Positions 24,553-34,480 of a stretch of 64,000 nucleotides of DNA are shown here, piece by piece (position 1 is the stretch's first letter; every line of letters begins with the position of its first letter). The DNA comes from Larkinella insperata (GTDB lineage Bacteria > Bacteroidota > Bacteroidia > Cytophagales > Spirosomataceae): contig NZ_CP110973.1 in the NCBI RefSeq assembly GCF_026248825.1, positions 62,001 to 126,000 of the forward strand, written 5' to 3'. Position numbers and translations under genes: made by a program. A model generated the notes under the pieces. That model was not told the DNA's origin. It was given only the letters and a program-made list of their open reading frames with translations, and ran no database searches.

Positions 24553-26904
24553 TTAGGCACCGACCACGCCGATGAGGGTTTCACTGGTTTCCACAAACTC
24601 TCCCATCTGGAGTGAATTGTCCTTGCCGACGAACGTGAACCGGTACCGGAAGGTGCGCTTTTTGGGGTCTTCGACGTTCAGCCGGAATTTCACCGGTTCG
24701 GTTTCGGTCGTCAGGCGCAACCGCTCCCGAACCTGCAATTCGTTGTCCGGATCGTCGTATTCAATGTCGATGAACACCATCCGAACGGTGTTGGGGTCAA
24801 ACAGCGGCACGAAATCAACGGTAATGACGAAGAAGGGATTGGGAACGGCAATTTTGGTGGTTTCGCCGGTAACGGGGTCCATCGTTCGCACCGAACCGTC
24901 TTTGAGCCGGTATTCGCAGTGGTAGGTAAAGGCCCGGGCTTCGGGGTCGCTCAAACGCAGTTTCCAGGTCTGAACAGCACTGCGGTCCTGGGCAAACGAA
25001 AACGTCTCCTTCGGATTCCAGCCCGTCGGCGAGGTATAAGAAAGGTGCACATCAACGGACGAAACCACGGCCCAGTCCACCAGACTCGGCGATACGTCAA
25101 TTTCCAGAAAACCCAGGTAATCAAACGGGTGGATAAGCAGCGTGCGGTCTTCCGTCATTTTCTCCGGCAACTCGTAACTTTGCTGCTCGCCCGTCCAGTC
25201 CGCATCCGGATCAAAATGAAACTGAATCTGCTGGCTGTATTCCAGAATGCCGGGCGTCATCTTCACAAGCCAGTCCAGCTTTTCCGGACTGGCTTCATCA
25301 ATCACGAAGTCTTTGATTTTCCGCTCGGGCGTACCGGCAGTTCCGTACATGAGCTTAACGTGGGCCGACGCCAGCCCAATCCGCTTTTTGTCAAAGGGCG
25401 TTTCGATGGAAACCCGGAATTCCCGGAAGAACGGATCATCGCCATCCACTTCAAAAAAGTGGCCTTCCTTGGACAAATCCTGCGCCAGCAGTCCGAAAAA
25501 GCCCTGCGGAGCGTACGTCCGCTGAACGGCGTCCGACCGGTTAAACTGAAAGGTTAATTCCTTGTCTTCGATCTGCTTAATAAATTTCAGCTTAAACGAC
25601 ACCACCGCCGAGTCGACCTGGATATTGGCCGGACTGGGTGCCGTACTGGGCGTAAAATTCAACCCCGCCTGTTGAACCGGGACCGCCGGGCTCGATTGGG
25701 GCGGCATGGCCGTCGTGGCGGTGGGAGCCGCAGCCGGATTCGTGGTAACGGGCGGATTCGTCACGCGTACGGGTTGCTCCGGCGCGCCCGATCCCCGATC
25801 AACCGGCGTGGTAACGGGTGGCGTTGCCGGTGGGGTCGGTGTGCCCCCGCCCGGCGTTCCGCCACCTGGGGTACCGCCACCCGGGGTACCGCCACCGGGG
25901 GGCGTTCCACCACCTGGAGTGCCTCCGCCGGGGGTGCCTCCACCCGGATTTGTTCCGCCGGGAGTCCCTCCGCCCGGGGTCGTGCCGCTGGGCGGTTGGG
26001 GCGGTGTGGGGGTCTGGGGGGGGCGGAGTTTATCGGCCCGGGTGCGAACGGCGTCCAGGTTTTCGGCTTGGGCCAACCCGCCCGCCAGTTGGCCGGGGGT
26101 AAGAGTCGGTTTAAACCAGTCGTTCAGGAGCATATCCTTAAAGAAGTTCAGCGCCCAGTCTTCCTTGGTCTGCCGATCGGCGGCCGTTGAGAAATTGATG
26201 ACGTTGATTTTGATGACGCCATCCTGTTTCAACTTCTCAAATCCCGCTTCGATTCCCGCCCGGATAAAGTAATACTGCGCTTCGAGGTTGGCGCTGAAGT
26301 GGTCGTAGACCCGCTTTAGATTCGCTTTGATTTCCACCTGGAGAGCCGGTCGCAAACCGCTGTATTTCAGCGAATACACGACGCCAATCGGCGTTCCCTT
26401 TTCTTTAAACACACTATCCAGAATGGTAGCGCCTTCCTGACTGAGTGTCAGGCTGAAAGCCGCCGAATTATCACCGTGCAGGGACGGCACCGAAGCGCCC
26501 AGGATGGTTTCAACAGCCCGAAACGTTCCCTGATCGGTGACCTGGGCGACGGTTCCGCCCCCACCCTGCAAATCCAGGGCAATGCACTCGACGGTTCCTT
26601 CGTCAAACGGAACCGCGGCCAACCGGGGGCTGTCCGGCGCAATGGACGACAGGCGGGACAGAATCTTGCGCTCCAGATCGGGCGTCAGCCGCAGGTTCAC
26701 TTCAAACATGAAAAATCCCCGGCCAATGATGTTTTCGCCTTCCACATCGCCGTACTTGATGAACGTAAAGGCGGCCTGGTTGTCCTGCGGTCGGCGGGCC
26801 AGTTGTACGGGATTCGGCAGGTACCAGAATTGATTCGGGTCGGCATGATCGGCAAATACCGTGATGCCATCGACGGTTATGGTCTTATTTCCAATTTCCA
26901 GCAT
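24553..26904 (-). CDS. Large beta-rich protein A of the caspase locus, with GGGTP linker
   Basis: I do not recognise this 783-aa protein. It has no signal peptide. Residues 11-190 form a domain shared with proteins B and C: DGITVFADHADP..FWYLP (12-30), SLHGDNSAAFSL (141-152) and PIGVVYSLKYSGLRPA (172-187). Residues about 295-420 are a low-complexity Pro/Gly/Thr linker with eight GGGTP units and one GGTNP. The C-terminal part (about 430-783) looks like repeated beta-sandwich domains, with strands of the type VHLSY and VFIDIEYDD and turn motifs KDGS. It sits directly upstream of caspase copy 2. It may be a protease substrate, scaffold or structural protein; this is inference. Confidence 0.88.
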   Translation of the reverse strand: MLEIGNKTITVDGITVFADHADPNQFWYLPNPVQLARRPQDNQAAFTFIKYGDVEGENIIGRGFFMFEVNLRLTPDLERKILSRLSSIAPDSPRLAAVPFDEGTVECIALDLQGGGGTVAQVTDQGTFRAVETILGASVPSLHGDNSAAFSLTLSQEGATILDSVFKEKGTPIGVVYSLKYSGLRPALQVEIKANLKRVYDHFSANLEAQYYFIRAGIEAGFEKLKQDGVIKINVINFSTAADRQTKEDWALNFFKDMLLNDWFKPTLTPGQLAGGLAQAENLDAVRTRADKLRPPQTPTPPQPPSGTTPGGGTPGGTNPGGGTPGGGTPGGGTPPGGGTPGGGTPGGGTPGGGTPTPPATPPVTTPVDRGSGAPEQPVRVTNPPVTTNPAAAPTATTAMPPQSSPAVPVQQAGLNFTPSTAPSPANIQVDSAVVSFKLKFIKQIEDKELTFQFNRSDAVQRTYAPQGFFGLLAQDLSKEGHFFEVDGDDPFFREFRVSIETPFDKKRIGLASAHVKLMYGTAGTPERKIKDFVIDEASPEKLDWLVKMTPGILEYSQQIQFHFDPDADWTGEQQSYELPEKMTEDRTLLIHPFDYLGFLEIDVSPSLVDWAVVSSVDVHLSYTSPTGWNPKETFSFAQDRSAVQTWKLRLSDPEARAFTYHCEYRLKDGSVRTMDPVTGETTKIAVPNPFFVITVDFVPLFDPNTVRMVFIDIEYDDPDNELQVRERLRLTTETEPVKFRLNVEDPKKRTFRYRFTFVGKDNSLQMGEFVETSETLIGVVGA
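25837..25974 (-). repeat. GGGTP pentapeptide minisatellite (15-bp units) in protein A
   Basis: Nine 5-codon units (eight GGGTP, one GGTNP) plus one extra Pro, 138 bp in all. Codon third positions vary between units, so the array is not freshly expanded. Confidence 0.9.
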
Positions 26905-26939
26905 TTTCTAACGTTTTTTTCGGTGTGATCTAAACATTC

Positions 26940-29213
26940 CTAGGCCGTCGCAACCGTCAGCGTATCTTCATCCGATGTTTTCCAGTCGGTGACGCGTTGT
27001 AAGCCATTGGTATGCAGGTAAGTGATCTGGTACTGACAACCCGTGTTGTTCGGATCGGCGTAGTCATACTCGAAATACCGGGGGCGGTCCTGGTGGGAGA
27101 CAAACCGGAAGCTGTCGGCAAAAATCAGTCCGGCCTGGGCATCTTCGTACTTCACCAGCACGGTCAATTCTTTGATGCCCCGGTCGGCAAACGGCACGGC
27201 TTCCGGCAGGATGGACAGAATTTTATGCCCCCGCATTTGGGGCGTAATGATGGCCCGCTCCGAGAGCGTCACCGACGAAGGCGTTTCCCGGACGGTCCCG
27301 TCTTTGGAAATGATCGTGGTTTTGTAGGTCATAAACCGGTGTTCGGGATTGACAAACTGCTTGACCTCGACCGTCTTGACGTCTTTGGCGTTCGGATTGA
27401 AATTGACCGACTGGTCCTCCCGGATGCTGTTGGCCTGGTCTTCGTAGGTTACATCCACAAACACATTTTCAACTTCGGTCCAGTTGAAGGCGGGTACTAC
27501 CTGGAGTCTGCGTTTGATGGGGTACGGGTCGCGGATGATGATTTTCTCGGTATCGTTTTCCGCCCACGGCCGTTCGACGTCGCGGTGGTCGGCCGACCGG
27601 AAAATCAATTTGTATTGAAAACTCCGGCGGGCGGGGTCCAGCGCAAAGAGGTTCCAGATATCCGACGTTTTCTGCTGGTTCAGCAAAAACGTTTCGTTGA
27701 TGTTGATCTGGTGGGCGGCATCGGTATACCGGACCTGCACCTCGACGTGCGGGTAGACGGTCCACGGAAAATCCAGCGCGATGATCGAAACCGGCACCAA
27801 GCTGTAAAGTTCGTGCGGTCGGATTTCGTAATTCTCGGTATCAATCACCACCTCCGGCGACGACAGACTCACGGGCCGTTCGGACGCGTCGACGTTTTTG
27901 AAAGACACTTTGTAACTGGCTTTTACGGCTTTGATCTCGGCGCCGTTGGCCAGTTCGCTGTTCCATTTTAACGTCTTCTGGGGGTTGGCCGCGTCGAGAA
28001 TGGCGTTCTGCGCTTCCCCCTCGTACTCCAGCCGGACGTTGACGGACTCGACGTTATCCGTAGTAAAGTTGGCGCGGGCGATGGCGTTCACCCGCCGTTC
28101 GCGGAACCAGGGATCGTCCAGATCGACCGCCACCACAAACCGGCTCATGTCTACGCCACCGTCCCGGAGCAGTTGAAACAACCCCTGCAAGTGCCCCTGC
28201 GGGTAAATGCTGCGCACGACGGTGGTTCGTTCCGTCATGTTGACATCCAGCCGCTTTCGGTCAATCCGGGTAATGTCGGCCTTCTTCATCGTGAAAGCCG
28301 GTTGGAGTCCGCCCCGCGCGTGCATCAGGGCAATTCGCTCCGCAAAACCGGCGGCTTTGTCCCACCCGTCTTCTTCCTCCTCCCCCGTGATCGGTTGCAC
28401 AGACGGTTCGAAGAAGTTTTCCAGCACCATATCTTTCACCTCGTTGATGGCGCGGTCCAGTCGTCCCAGCAATTCGGCGGCATCGTCGCCCGGCGGAATG
28501 AAGCTGTCAATCTCCAGTTTGATGGCCTGCGACTCAATCAGTTCATCGACGACCTTGTCGATCTCGGAGGAGAAAATCAGAAAATTGGTTCCGAACGAAT
28601 CCTGCAAATGGTGCTGCACCCGATCCCAGTCCGCCGACACCCGCACCGAATAGGCCGGGCGCAGGGCCAGATAGTCCAGCGAATACACCACCCCAATGGG
28701 CGACATCTCGCCCTGCATCGCTTTCTCCAGTACCGTTACACCGTTCTGATCGAGGGCTACCGAAAAAGCCGCCTGGTTGTCGCCGTACAGCGACGGCTTG
28801 GCGTAGTGGCTGATTTTCTCGACAAACCGGGGACCCGTTTCCGAATCTTCGGGCGGGGTATCGCCCGTTTCCCGATCCAGCAGCGTTAACTTAACGGTGC
28901 CGTCGATGAGCGGCACCGGCACCACGCGCGGTTCGGCAGTCAGGTTGTTTTTTGTGCGTAACTTTCGGGCAATGGTTTTCAACAATTCCGGGTCGATCCC
29001 CAGGTTGACGTCGAAATTCAGAAAGCCGCCGTTTCCGGCGTCGCCTTTGTACTTAATCAATTGAAGTTGAGGAATTTTTACGCCTAACGCCGGGTCCTCG
29101 ATGGTGGTAAAATGAGGCATCAACGGCATGTAATAAAACTGCAACGGGTCGGCATGGTCACTAAAAATGGATATGCCTTCAATGACTTCGAAGGGAGCTT
29201 CTAGGTAAAGCAT
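26940..29213 (-). CDS. Large beta-rich protein B of the caspase locus
   Basis: The family is unknown to me. From ATG 29213 it has 757 aa and begins MLYLEAPFEVIEGISIFSDHADP. This start puts the shared DHADP..YYMP box at residues 19-30, the same position as in protein A, so it is preferred over the in-frame ATG at 29273. The core motifs SLYGDNQAAFSV (141-152) and PIGVVYSLDYLALRPA follow. An acidic linker (TGEEEEDGWD) lies near residue 290. The C-terminal half is a series of beta-sandwich-like repeats (VEVQVRYTD, VFVDVTYEDQ, LTVLVKYEDA). No signal peptide, membrane segment or catalytic motif was seen. It is 35 bp upstream of protein A in the same direction. Confidence 0.88.
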   Translation of the reverse strand: MLYLEAPFEVIEGISIFSDHADPLQFYYMPLMPHFTTIEDPALGVKIPQLQLIKYKGDAGNGGFLNFDVNLGIDPELLKTIARKLRTKNNLTAEPRVVPVPLIDGTVKLTLLDRETGDTPPEDSETGPRFVEKISHYAKPSLYGDNQAAFSVALDQNGVTVLEKAMQGEMSPIGVVYSLDYLALRPAYSVRVSADWDRVQHHLQDSFGTNFLIFSSEIDKVVDELIESQAIKLEIDSFIPPGDDAAELLGRLDRAINEVKDMVLENFFEPSVQPITGEEEEDGWDKAAGFAERIALMHARGGLQPAFTMKKADITRIDRKRLDVNMTERTTVVRSIYPQGHLQGLFQLLRDGGVDMSRFVVAVDLDDPWFRERRVNAIARANFTTDNVESVNVRLEYEGEAQNAILDAANPQKTLKWNSELANGAEIKAVKASYKVSFKNVDASERPVSLSSPEVVIDTENYEIRPHELYSLVPVSIIALDFPWTVYPHVEVQVRYTDAAHQININETFLLNQQKTSDIWNLFALDPARRSFQYKLIFRSADHRDVERPWAENDTEKIIIRDPYPIKRRLQVVPAFNWTEVENVFVDVTYEDQANSIREDQSVNFNPNAKDVKTVEVKQFVNPEHRFMTYKTTIISKDGTVRETPSSVTLSERAIITPQMRGHKILSILPEAVPFADRGIKELTVLVKYEDAQAGLIFADSFRFVSHQDRPRYFEYDYADPNNTGCQYQITYLHTNGLQRVTDWKTSDEDTLTVATA

Positions 29214-29296
29214 GAGAGTAAGGGAGTCTGGATACGAGAGTTGAGTGAGGAGCAGACGGGCAGCCGGGTTCATCCGGTTGCCCGACTCCAGGGTGG

Positions 29297-31513
29297 TTAA
29301 GCCGGACTGGTCAACAGCAGGTTCATGCTGTCGGTAGTAATGGGCCCGACCAGTTTCTGCGTATCATCGTTCATAATGTACGTGGCCGCCCATTCGTAAT
29401 TGATCACGGTTTTGTCCTTCAGTTTGAGGTTCCAGAGCTGGTCTTTCGGACGGGCGTTGGAGAACACGAACGCTTTGCGCTCCAGGATGTTGTTGATCGG
29501 ATCGGCGTATTTCATTTGTAGGCTGACCAGTTTCACCTGGCTGAAATTCAGGGCTTCGGCGGTGATGAAGATGCTCAGCCGGTCCTGAATATCCTCCCCG
29601 ATCAGCGGGGTGCTGGACGTGGTTTCGGTTTCCGGAATGGGCTCAATTGTTCCGTCTTTGTAAACGATGCTGCCGCTGTAGACAACCTTACCGATGTTTT
29701 CGTCGATAACCGGAAAGGACCAGTCGAAGAACGGCTGCGTTTTGCTCAGGGCCAGAGAAGTCTCCTGGGTATACTGGTTTTTCTCGTCGACGTACTTGAG
29801 GTCCACAAAAATGTTGGCGATTTCGGTTTCCAGATCACCAGCCGCCCGGACGCCGATGCGTTTGGTATTGCTGAACGGATCGTTGATGTAAAGCCGTTTG
29901 GTGTTGCTTTCCTTCAGGTCCATCTGAAACTCCTTGCCATCTTTCATGAAGTACTTGCACTGGTAGCGGAAGGGCTGCGACCGTTTGGCGTAGATCACGT
30001 TCAGGAACTGGAAAGTCCGCTCCGTGGGCGTCATCATGTACTGCTGCTCGATCAGATCGACATTATTCTGCTGATCCTGGTATTTCAGCACAACCTGTAC
30101 CTGTTTCACCTGATCGAAGTTCAGATCGCCGGGTGCCACATCCACCAGCAAAATACCGGTGTCGTCTACGTTCACCTGCAGGATGCCTTCCGAAATGTCC
30201 ATTACTTTTTCCTCCGACTGGAACGCCCGGGCCGCACCTTTGAAGTTCACCTGGTAGCTGTAGCTGTAGGTATTCTGGCCCTCCACCCGAAAACTGCCGA
30301 AGCGGGCCACCTGATCGGCTTTCGTAAACCGGAATTCGCCGTTAATCTCGCTGCCAATGACATCCATCGGTAAACCGTTGTATTTCAACCGGACTTCAAC
30401 GCTGTTGATCGGCAACGTGTCAAAGGGAGCGTTCACCTGCACCGAGACGTTGACCTGCTGGAAGAACGGATCGTTCAGATCAATGGTCTGGGAGTAATCT
30501 TCCCATTTGATTGGATTGCCGTCTTTGTCCACCATGTTGGTGATGTTTAGCACCGGTCCCTGCGGAGCAATGGGCTTCTCCACAATCATGTCTTCGGTAT
30601 ACTTAAACGAAAACGTTGAAACCTGATGCCGCATCACCTCCCGCCGGACGTTTTCGATGTCTTCTTCCTTGTACCATTTCCGGGCTTCTTCCGGATTCTC
30701 AACCGGCAGGGCCTGGATCATCAGACGTTCTACCGCGCTGGTCAGGGCCTGCTGCGCCCAGCTTCTTACTTCGTCGAGCGTTTTGGGATCGACTTTGGAG
30801 CTGCCCTTGATGATTTTAACATCCTGCGACTCCGATCGGCGCATAATTTCGGTCAGGGTTTCCTTGTAGTCGTCTTCGCTGCAAAGCCGTTCTTCCACGT
30901 TAATGTCCTGAACGAAGCTATAGAAGGCGCTGGAGTTGAACGTCGCGATGGCCTGCAACGGCGGGAGTTTGGCCTCAAACGTCAGCTCGTACACCACCAC
31001 AACGCTCCCCCCTTTTCCCTGCAGAGCCGACTCGAAAAAGGTAGCACCCTCGGGCGTCAGTTCCAGGCTGTACGCGGCCACGTTGTTGCCGTACAGCGAC
31101 GGTTTTCCGGCATCAAACACCTTCTCGACAAACAGATTATTCTCGTTGGTGATGTTGATGCGCGACGTTCCGGCGGTGTAATTAATCGGCGCAATCTTCA
31201 CGGGCGGGGCCGGGTTAATGCCTCGCTGGGCGGCTTCCTGGTTGACGCGTTCCTGGAGTTTTACCTTGATGGCTTCAACCTTGGCGGGGGGTGTGGTAAA
31301 GCTGACACTAAAGGCCACGTATCCACCCCCTTTCCGGCCATCCGGACGGTCGATGGGTAACTTATACTTTATGAATTTAAAAAGCGGGTTACCGTTGTCA
31401 TCGACCTGGATGCTGGGCTGTTGAGGAGGCAGCAGGTAAAAGGTGCTAAAATCGACATCATCGCGGTGCACTACGATTCCTTCTACCGTGTCGTAAGGTT
31501 CAAACTTGATCAT
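29297..31513 (-). CDS. Large beta-rich protein C of the caspase locus
   Basis: The family is unknown to me. This 738-aa protein begins MIKFEPYDTVEGIVVHRDDVDFSTFYLLP, with the shared box at residues 17-29 and SLYGNNVAAYSL at 139-150, aligned with proteins A and B. A charged helical segment lies around 205-300 (EDDYKETLTEIMRRSESQ, SAVERLMIQAL). From about 330 to the end there are repeated beta domains with VRLKYNG, VVLKYQDQQN, VDLKYVDEKN and LQMKYADPIN. These fall about 90-110 residues apart and alternate with KDGKEF or KDGTIE turns. It has no signal peptide. A 267-bp gap lies upstream, so it may head the C-B-A-caspase unit. Confidence 0.88.
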   Translation of the reverse strand: MIKFEPYDTVEGIVVHRDDVDFSTFYLLPPQQPSIQVDDNGNPLFKFIKYKLPIDRPDGRKGGGYVAFSVSFTTPPAKVEAIKVKLQERVNQEAAQRGINPAPPVKIAPINYTAGTSRINITNENNLFVEKVFDAGKPSLYGNNVAAYSLELTPEGATFFESALQGKGGSVVVVYELTFEAKLPPLQAIATFNSSAFYSFVQDINVEERLCSEDDYKETLTEIMRRSESQDVKIIKGSSKVDPKTLDEVRSWAQQALTSAVERLMIQALPVENPEEARKWYKEEDIENVRREVMRHQVSTFSFKYTEDMIVEKPIAPQGPVLNITNMVDKDGNPIKWEDYSQTIDLNDPFFQQVNVSVQVNAPFDTLPINSVEVRLKYNGLPMDVIGSEINGEFRFTKADQVARFGSFRVEGQNTYSYSYQVNFKGAARAFQSEEKVMDISEGILQVNVDDTGILLVDVAPGDLNFDQVKQVQVVLKYQDQQNNVDLIEQQYMMTPTERTFQFLNVIYAKRSQPFRYQCKYFMKDGKEFQMDLKESNTKRLYINDPFSNTKRIGVRAAGDLETEIANIFVDLKYVDEKNQYTQETSLALSKTQPFFDWSFPVIDENIGKVVYSGSIVYKDGTIEPIPETETTSSTPLIGEDIQDRLSIFITAEALNFSQVKLVSLQMKYADPINNILERKAFVFSNARPKDQLWNLKLKDKTVINYEWAATYIMNDDTQKLVGPITTDSMNLLLTSPA

Positions 31514-31780
31514 TGCGTTTTAAATTTTAAGTGAAAAAGATTTGATGAAAAGGGATTATGAAACTGAAAAATAAAATGCACATTGAACTGACTATCTGCC
31601 CACTACAGGCGTAAAAACCGTTCCTTCAGGGCCGTTGGAGCAGCGGCTCCCCTACCCGGAACCTGCCTAGGATTCCGGCTCATTTTACTTAAATTCCGAT
31701 CTGATTTGGGTGAGTTTCTGGTAACCAAAGAATGGCTACCTAATGGTTTTAAAGCACGCGTGAAAGGAGATTAACGGGGT
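31514..31780. other. Gap between proteins C and D, with two GC-rich hairpins
   Basis: This is the longest gap inside the caspase locus. It contains GGAGC-AGCG-GCTCC type symmetry at 31637-31650 and CCGGAA-CCTGCCTAGGA-TTCCGG at 31656-31678. The part nearer protein C is AT-rich and may hold a promoter. No ORF is supported. Confidence 0.45.
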
Positions 31781-34438
31781 CTAGCCGCCAATCCGAATGT
31801 GGGAATCGCCGTCGTTTCCGGAGAACCAGGTACTTACGTCGGTTGTGAAAATAGCGGAATTTGATACCGTTTCTGATTTCTCAGCAACAACATTTATCCG
31901 GGTTTCGTCCGCCTGAAAAACCGTTCCTTTGGCGTACCGGAAAACTTGCTCAGCCGCTGCGTCCAGGGCTTCCTCTTCGGCGGCTCGCCAAAGTTCGCCG
32001 GATGCTTTCTTGCTGCCGGTTTTTTCCCTTTCCAGCTTCCCCGACGCAATGGCGGCCACCACCCACTCCCGGCAACGCGGTAATGATGACAACTCCGACA
32101 GGCTGGCTCCGACGGTCGGAATTGCCCCCCGGATCGTCACCTTTACCGATTCCAAGGCCTCCTGAACGGTTTGATAATCAACCCGCAACATGCCCTTCTG
32201 CTGGTGCAGAGCCGCCACAACGGCATTCTGGTCATCCTGGGCAACTGAGGCATTGAATATGGCTGAAAAGGGCGGGTACCCCGATGAACCGGAACTCGCC
32301 AGGACTTTTTCTTCCGAGCCGGTTTGCACCACCACCTCCACCTTTTCGACTTCCACCGGCGCAAAGTTTAACCGAATCGAAGTGGTCGCTTCGTTGTGCT
32401 CATTGGCAATGTGGCTCCGCAGTTCCTCCAGCGTCACCGGATCGGCTTCCCAAACCGTTCCGAGTTGCAAAAAGCCGGTACCGCCCAGCACCATCAGCGA
32501 CAAAGTCGGTTTTCCGTCGGCCCCGGTCTGCGGTTTGGGCTGCTCCGGAAGGTAGTAATAGGCGTTTTCCTCGTCGGGATTTTTAAAGTAGCGCAAGCCA
32601 TCAAAAAGCTGATTACCGTCGGACATATCTTCTGAATCTTTTTGGGGTGGATCAACACGAACAGTTCCTACAAATGGTGACTGAATTTCCGACCACGGCA
32701 GCAGTTCCTTCCCGTCTGCGTTCAGAACCCGGTAACAAAATCCCGGGTGGAACAGGCTTTCGGCGAACCAGGTCCAGGTTTTTTGGGGTCGGTCCGCCGT
32801 CAGCGTCAGCACACTGGGGTTTGCGCCATCCAGCGGTTCGTTTTCCGGCAGGCAGTGCACCACAATCAGCGAATCTTCCTCCGTTAACGGCCCGACAAAT
32901 TCAACGCTGTGCGGGCCGTAACCAGCAAACGAAAACCGATCCAGGCGCAGGCGGCCGGTGGGGTAAAACTCCGTCCGCACACGCGCATCCGAATCAATGG
33001 ATACGGCTTCTACCACGCATTTTGCCAACGTGCTGCCCCCGGCGGGTACTACCAGCGTTGTTTGCGGCTGGCTGGCGGATAAATTGAACGCGACTGATTT
33101 GGGTTCACCCGCGACCTCCCATTGGTACAAACCGTGTAAGGTCGCTTCATTCAGCAAGTCCGTGGCGGCTTCAATGGCTAGCAGATTGACCGGCAAATCG
33201 TGAATCCGCACGTGCTGCTCCGACGACTGCCGGGGTTCGCCGGTTAGCTCCTGCGAGCCAGTGGCGGTTCGAAACACCACGAAAGGAGCATACGCATACT
33301 GCTGCGGTTCGGCGGGCGAAAACTGCAATTCGGCCACTTCACTGCTTTTTCCGGGCGTAAAAATGACGGTTTTGTTGATGGCCTGCACCCGGTGGGGCGG
33401 ATTCGGTGGGGCCTGAAACCGTACCCCAATCTGAAGCACACTTTCGGGTAGCTCGGGCAGTTCGTGCGTCACCAAAACCCGCAGAAAACCCGTTTGCAGG
33501 GGCGGAATCACACGCTCGGAATAGATCGTGTTCAACCCGGCCGTCTGCACCAGTTTGCGGGCTTCGGCCAGCGCATCAAACTGAAACGTCAGAATCCGGG
33601 ACGTTTCCAGCGGTTCCGAGAGCTGCCAGCGAAACGTTCCCTCCTCGCCGGATTCCGGCAGGTACCAATACGGTTGCGGATCATCGTCGGGCGACGGGGT
33701 AAACGTTCCAAACCGGGCCAGAATCCAGTCAGACAGCGTAATGCCAAATTCCTTTTCCGTATACGGTTCATCCGCCTGGATCGACAGGAACGGAAACGCC
33801 GAACGGTCCTGGGCGAAAAAATCAGCCAGCCGCCTAACGGGCATTTTTCGCTCTGCGTTCAGCAGCGTTTCCAGCGCCCGGATCAGATCGGCGGGGTCGA
33901 ACTCCACGGTTACCGGTAGCCGGGGTGCGACCCCTTTCACTTCCAGTTCCGCGAAGGCATCCAGCACCAAAAGCTCTTGTTGCAGAGCCTGCTTGATGGC
34001 CGAAAGGGCCTCCAGCGACAGCAGCCGCGTGTACCGCAACCGCGACAACAGCATTCCGCCCATCGGCACCGGAGCCAGCAGATCGTCCGCAGCGCTGTCG
34101 AGACGATCCGACAGCGACCGGAACCGGAAAAAGCCCTGATTGAACATTGGTTGTACCATCGCCCGCTCCGGCCACGCGGCCCGAACCGTTTCCAGAAATG
34201 CGGTTTCGACCGAACCGACTTCCAATCGAAGATCAATCATCCCATGTGGTTTGGGCAGGGCAAAGGGAGTGATGCCCCGGATTAATTCCAGGTAAAAAGC
34301 CGGTTTTCCGTTGCCCTGGGGGGCAACTTGCAGCGTCAGCGGAATCACGGAGACATCGCCAATGCCCTGATACGGAGCGTAGGCAATACCGTTTCCCCCG
34401 GCAACAACCTGGCTAAAATCGGGAAGACCTTTTTTCAT
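31781..34438 (-). CDS. Large beta-rich protein D of the caspase locus
   Basis: The family is unknown to me. This 885-aa protein has no signal peptide. Its N-terminus differs from A to C (DVSVIPLTLQVAPQGNGKPAFYLELIRG). YLP boxes occur inside the protein, at about 257-262 (PQPYWYLPESGEEGTFRW) and about 624-630 (NAYYYLPEQPKPQ), the latter followed by a sequence like the post-box region of C (GADGKPTLSLMVLGG). The C-terminal 100 residues are more helical (AAEEEALDAAAEQVFRYAK). It may be a rearranged relative of A to C. It is 42 bp downstream of protein E, so those two probably form one unit. No enzyme motif was found. Confidence 0.85.
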   Translation of the reverse strand: MKKGLPDFSQVVAGGNGIAYAPYQGIGDVSVIPLTLQVAPQGNGKPAFYLELIRGITPFALPKPHGMIDLRLEVGSVETAFLETVRAAWPERAMVQPMFNQGFFRFRSLSDRLDSAADDLLAPVPMGGMLLSRLRYTRLLSLEALSAIKQALQQELLVLDAFAELEVKGVAPRLPVTVEFDPADLIRALETLLNAERKMPVRRLADFFAQDRSAFPFLSIQADEPYTEKEFGITLSDWILARFGTFTPSPDDDPQPYWYLPESGEEGTFRWQLSEPLETSRILTFQFDALAEARKLVQTAGLNTIYSERVIPPLQTGFLRVLVTHELPELPESVLQIGVRFQAPPNPPHRVQAINKTVIFTPGKSSEVAELQFSPAEPQQYAYAPFVVFRTATGSQELTGEPRQSSEQHVRIHDLPVNLLAIEAATDLLNEATLHGLYQWEVAGEPKSVAFNLSASQPQTTLVVPAGGSTLAKCVVEAVSIDSDARVRTEFYPTGRLRLDRFSFAGYGPHSVEFVGPLTEEDSLIVVHCLPENEPLDGANPSVLTLTADRPQKTWTWFAESLFHPGFCYRVLNADGKELLPWSEIQSPFVGTVRVDPPQKDSEDMSDGNQLFDGLRYFKNPDEENAYYYLPEQPKPQTGADGKPTLSLMVLGGTGFLQLGTVWEADPVTLEELRSHIANEHNEATTSIRLNFAPVEVEKVEVVVQTGSEEKVLASSGSSGYPPFSAIFNASVAQDDQNAVVAALHQQKGMLRVDYQTVQEALESVKVTIRGAIPTVGASLSELSSLPRCREWVVAAIASGKLEREKTGSKKASGELWRAAEEEALDAAAEQVFRYAKGTVFQADETRINVVAEKSETVSNSAIFTTDVSTWFSGNDGDSHIRIGG

Positions 34439-34480
34439 TGGATTACGGATTGGACACCAACCGTGCTACTGATCGAATCG

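Noticed and set aside
25837..25974. CRISPR array
   Set aside because: The repeats have 15-bp units without spacers and encode an in-frame GGGTP linker.
27012..27971. 319-codon plus-strand ORF
   Set aside because: Antisense to large protein B, with Val/Asp/Arg-rich shadow composition and no motif.
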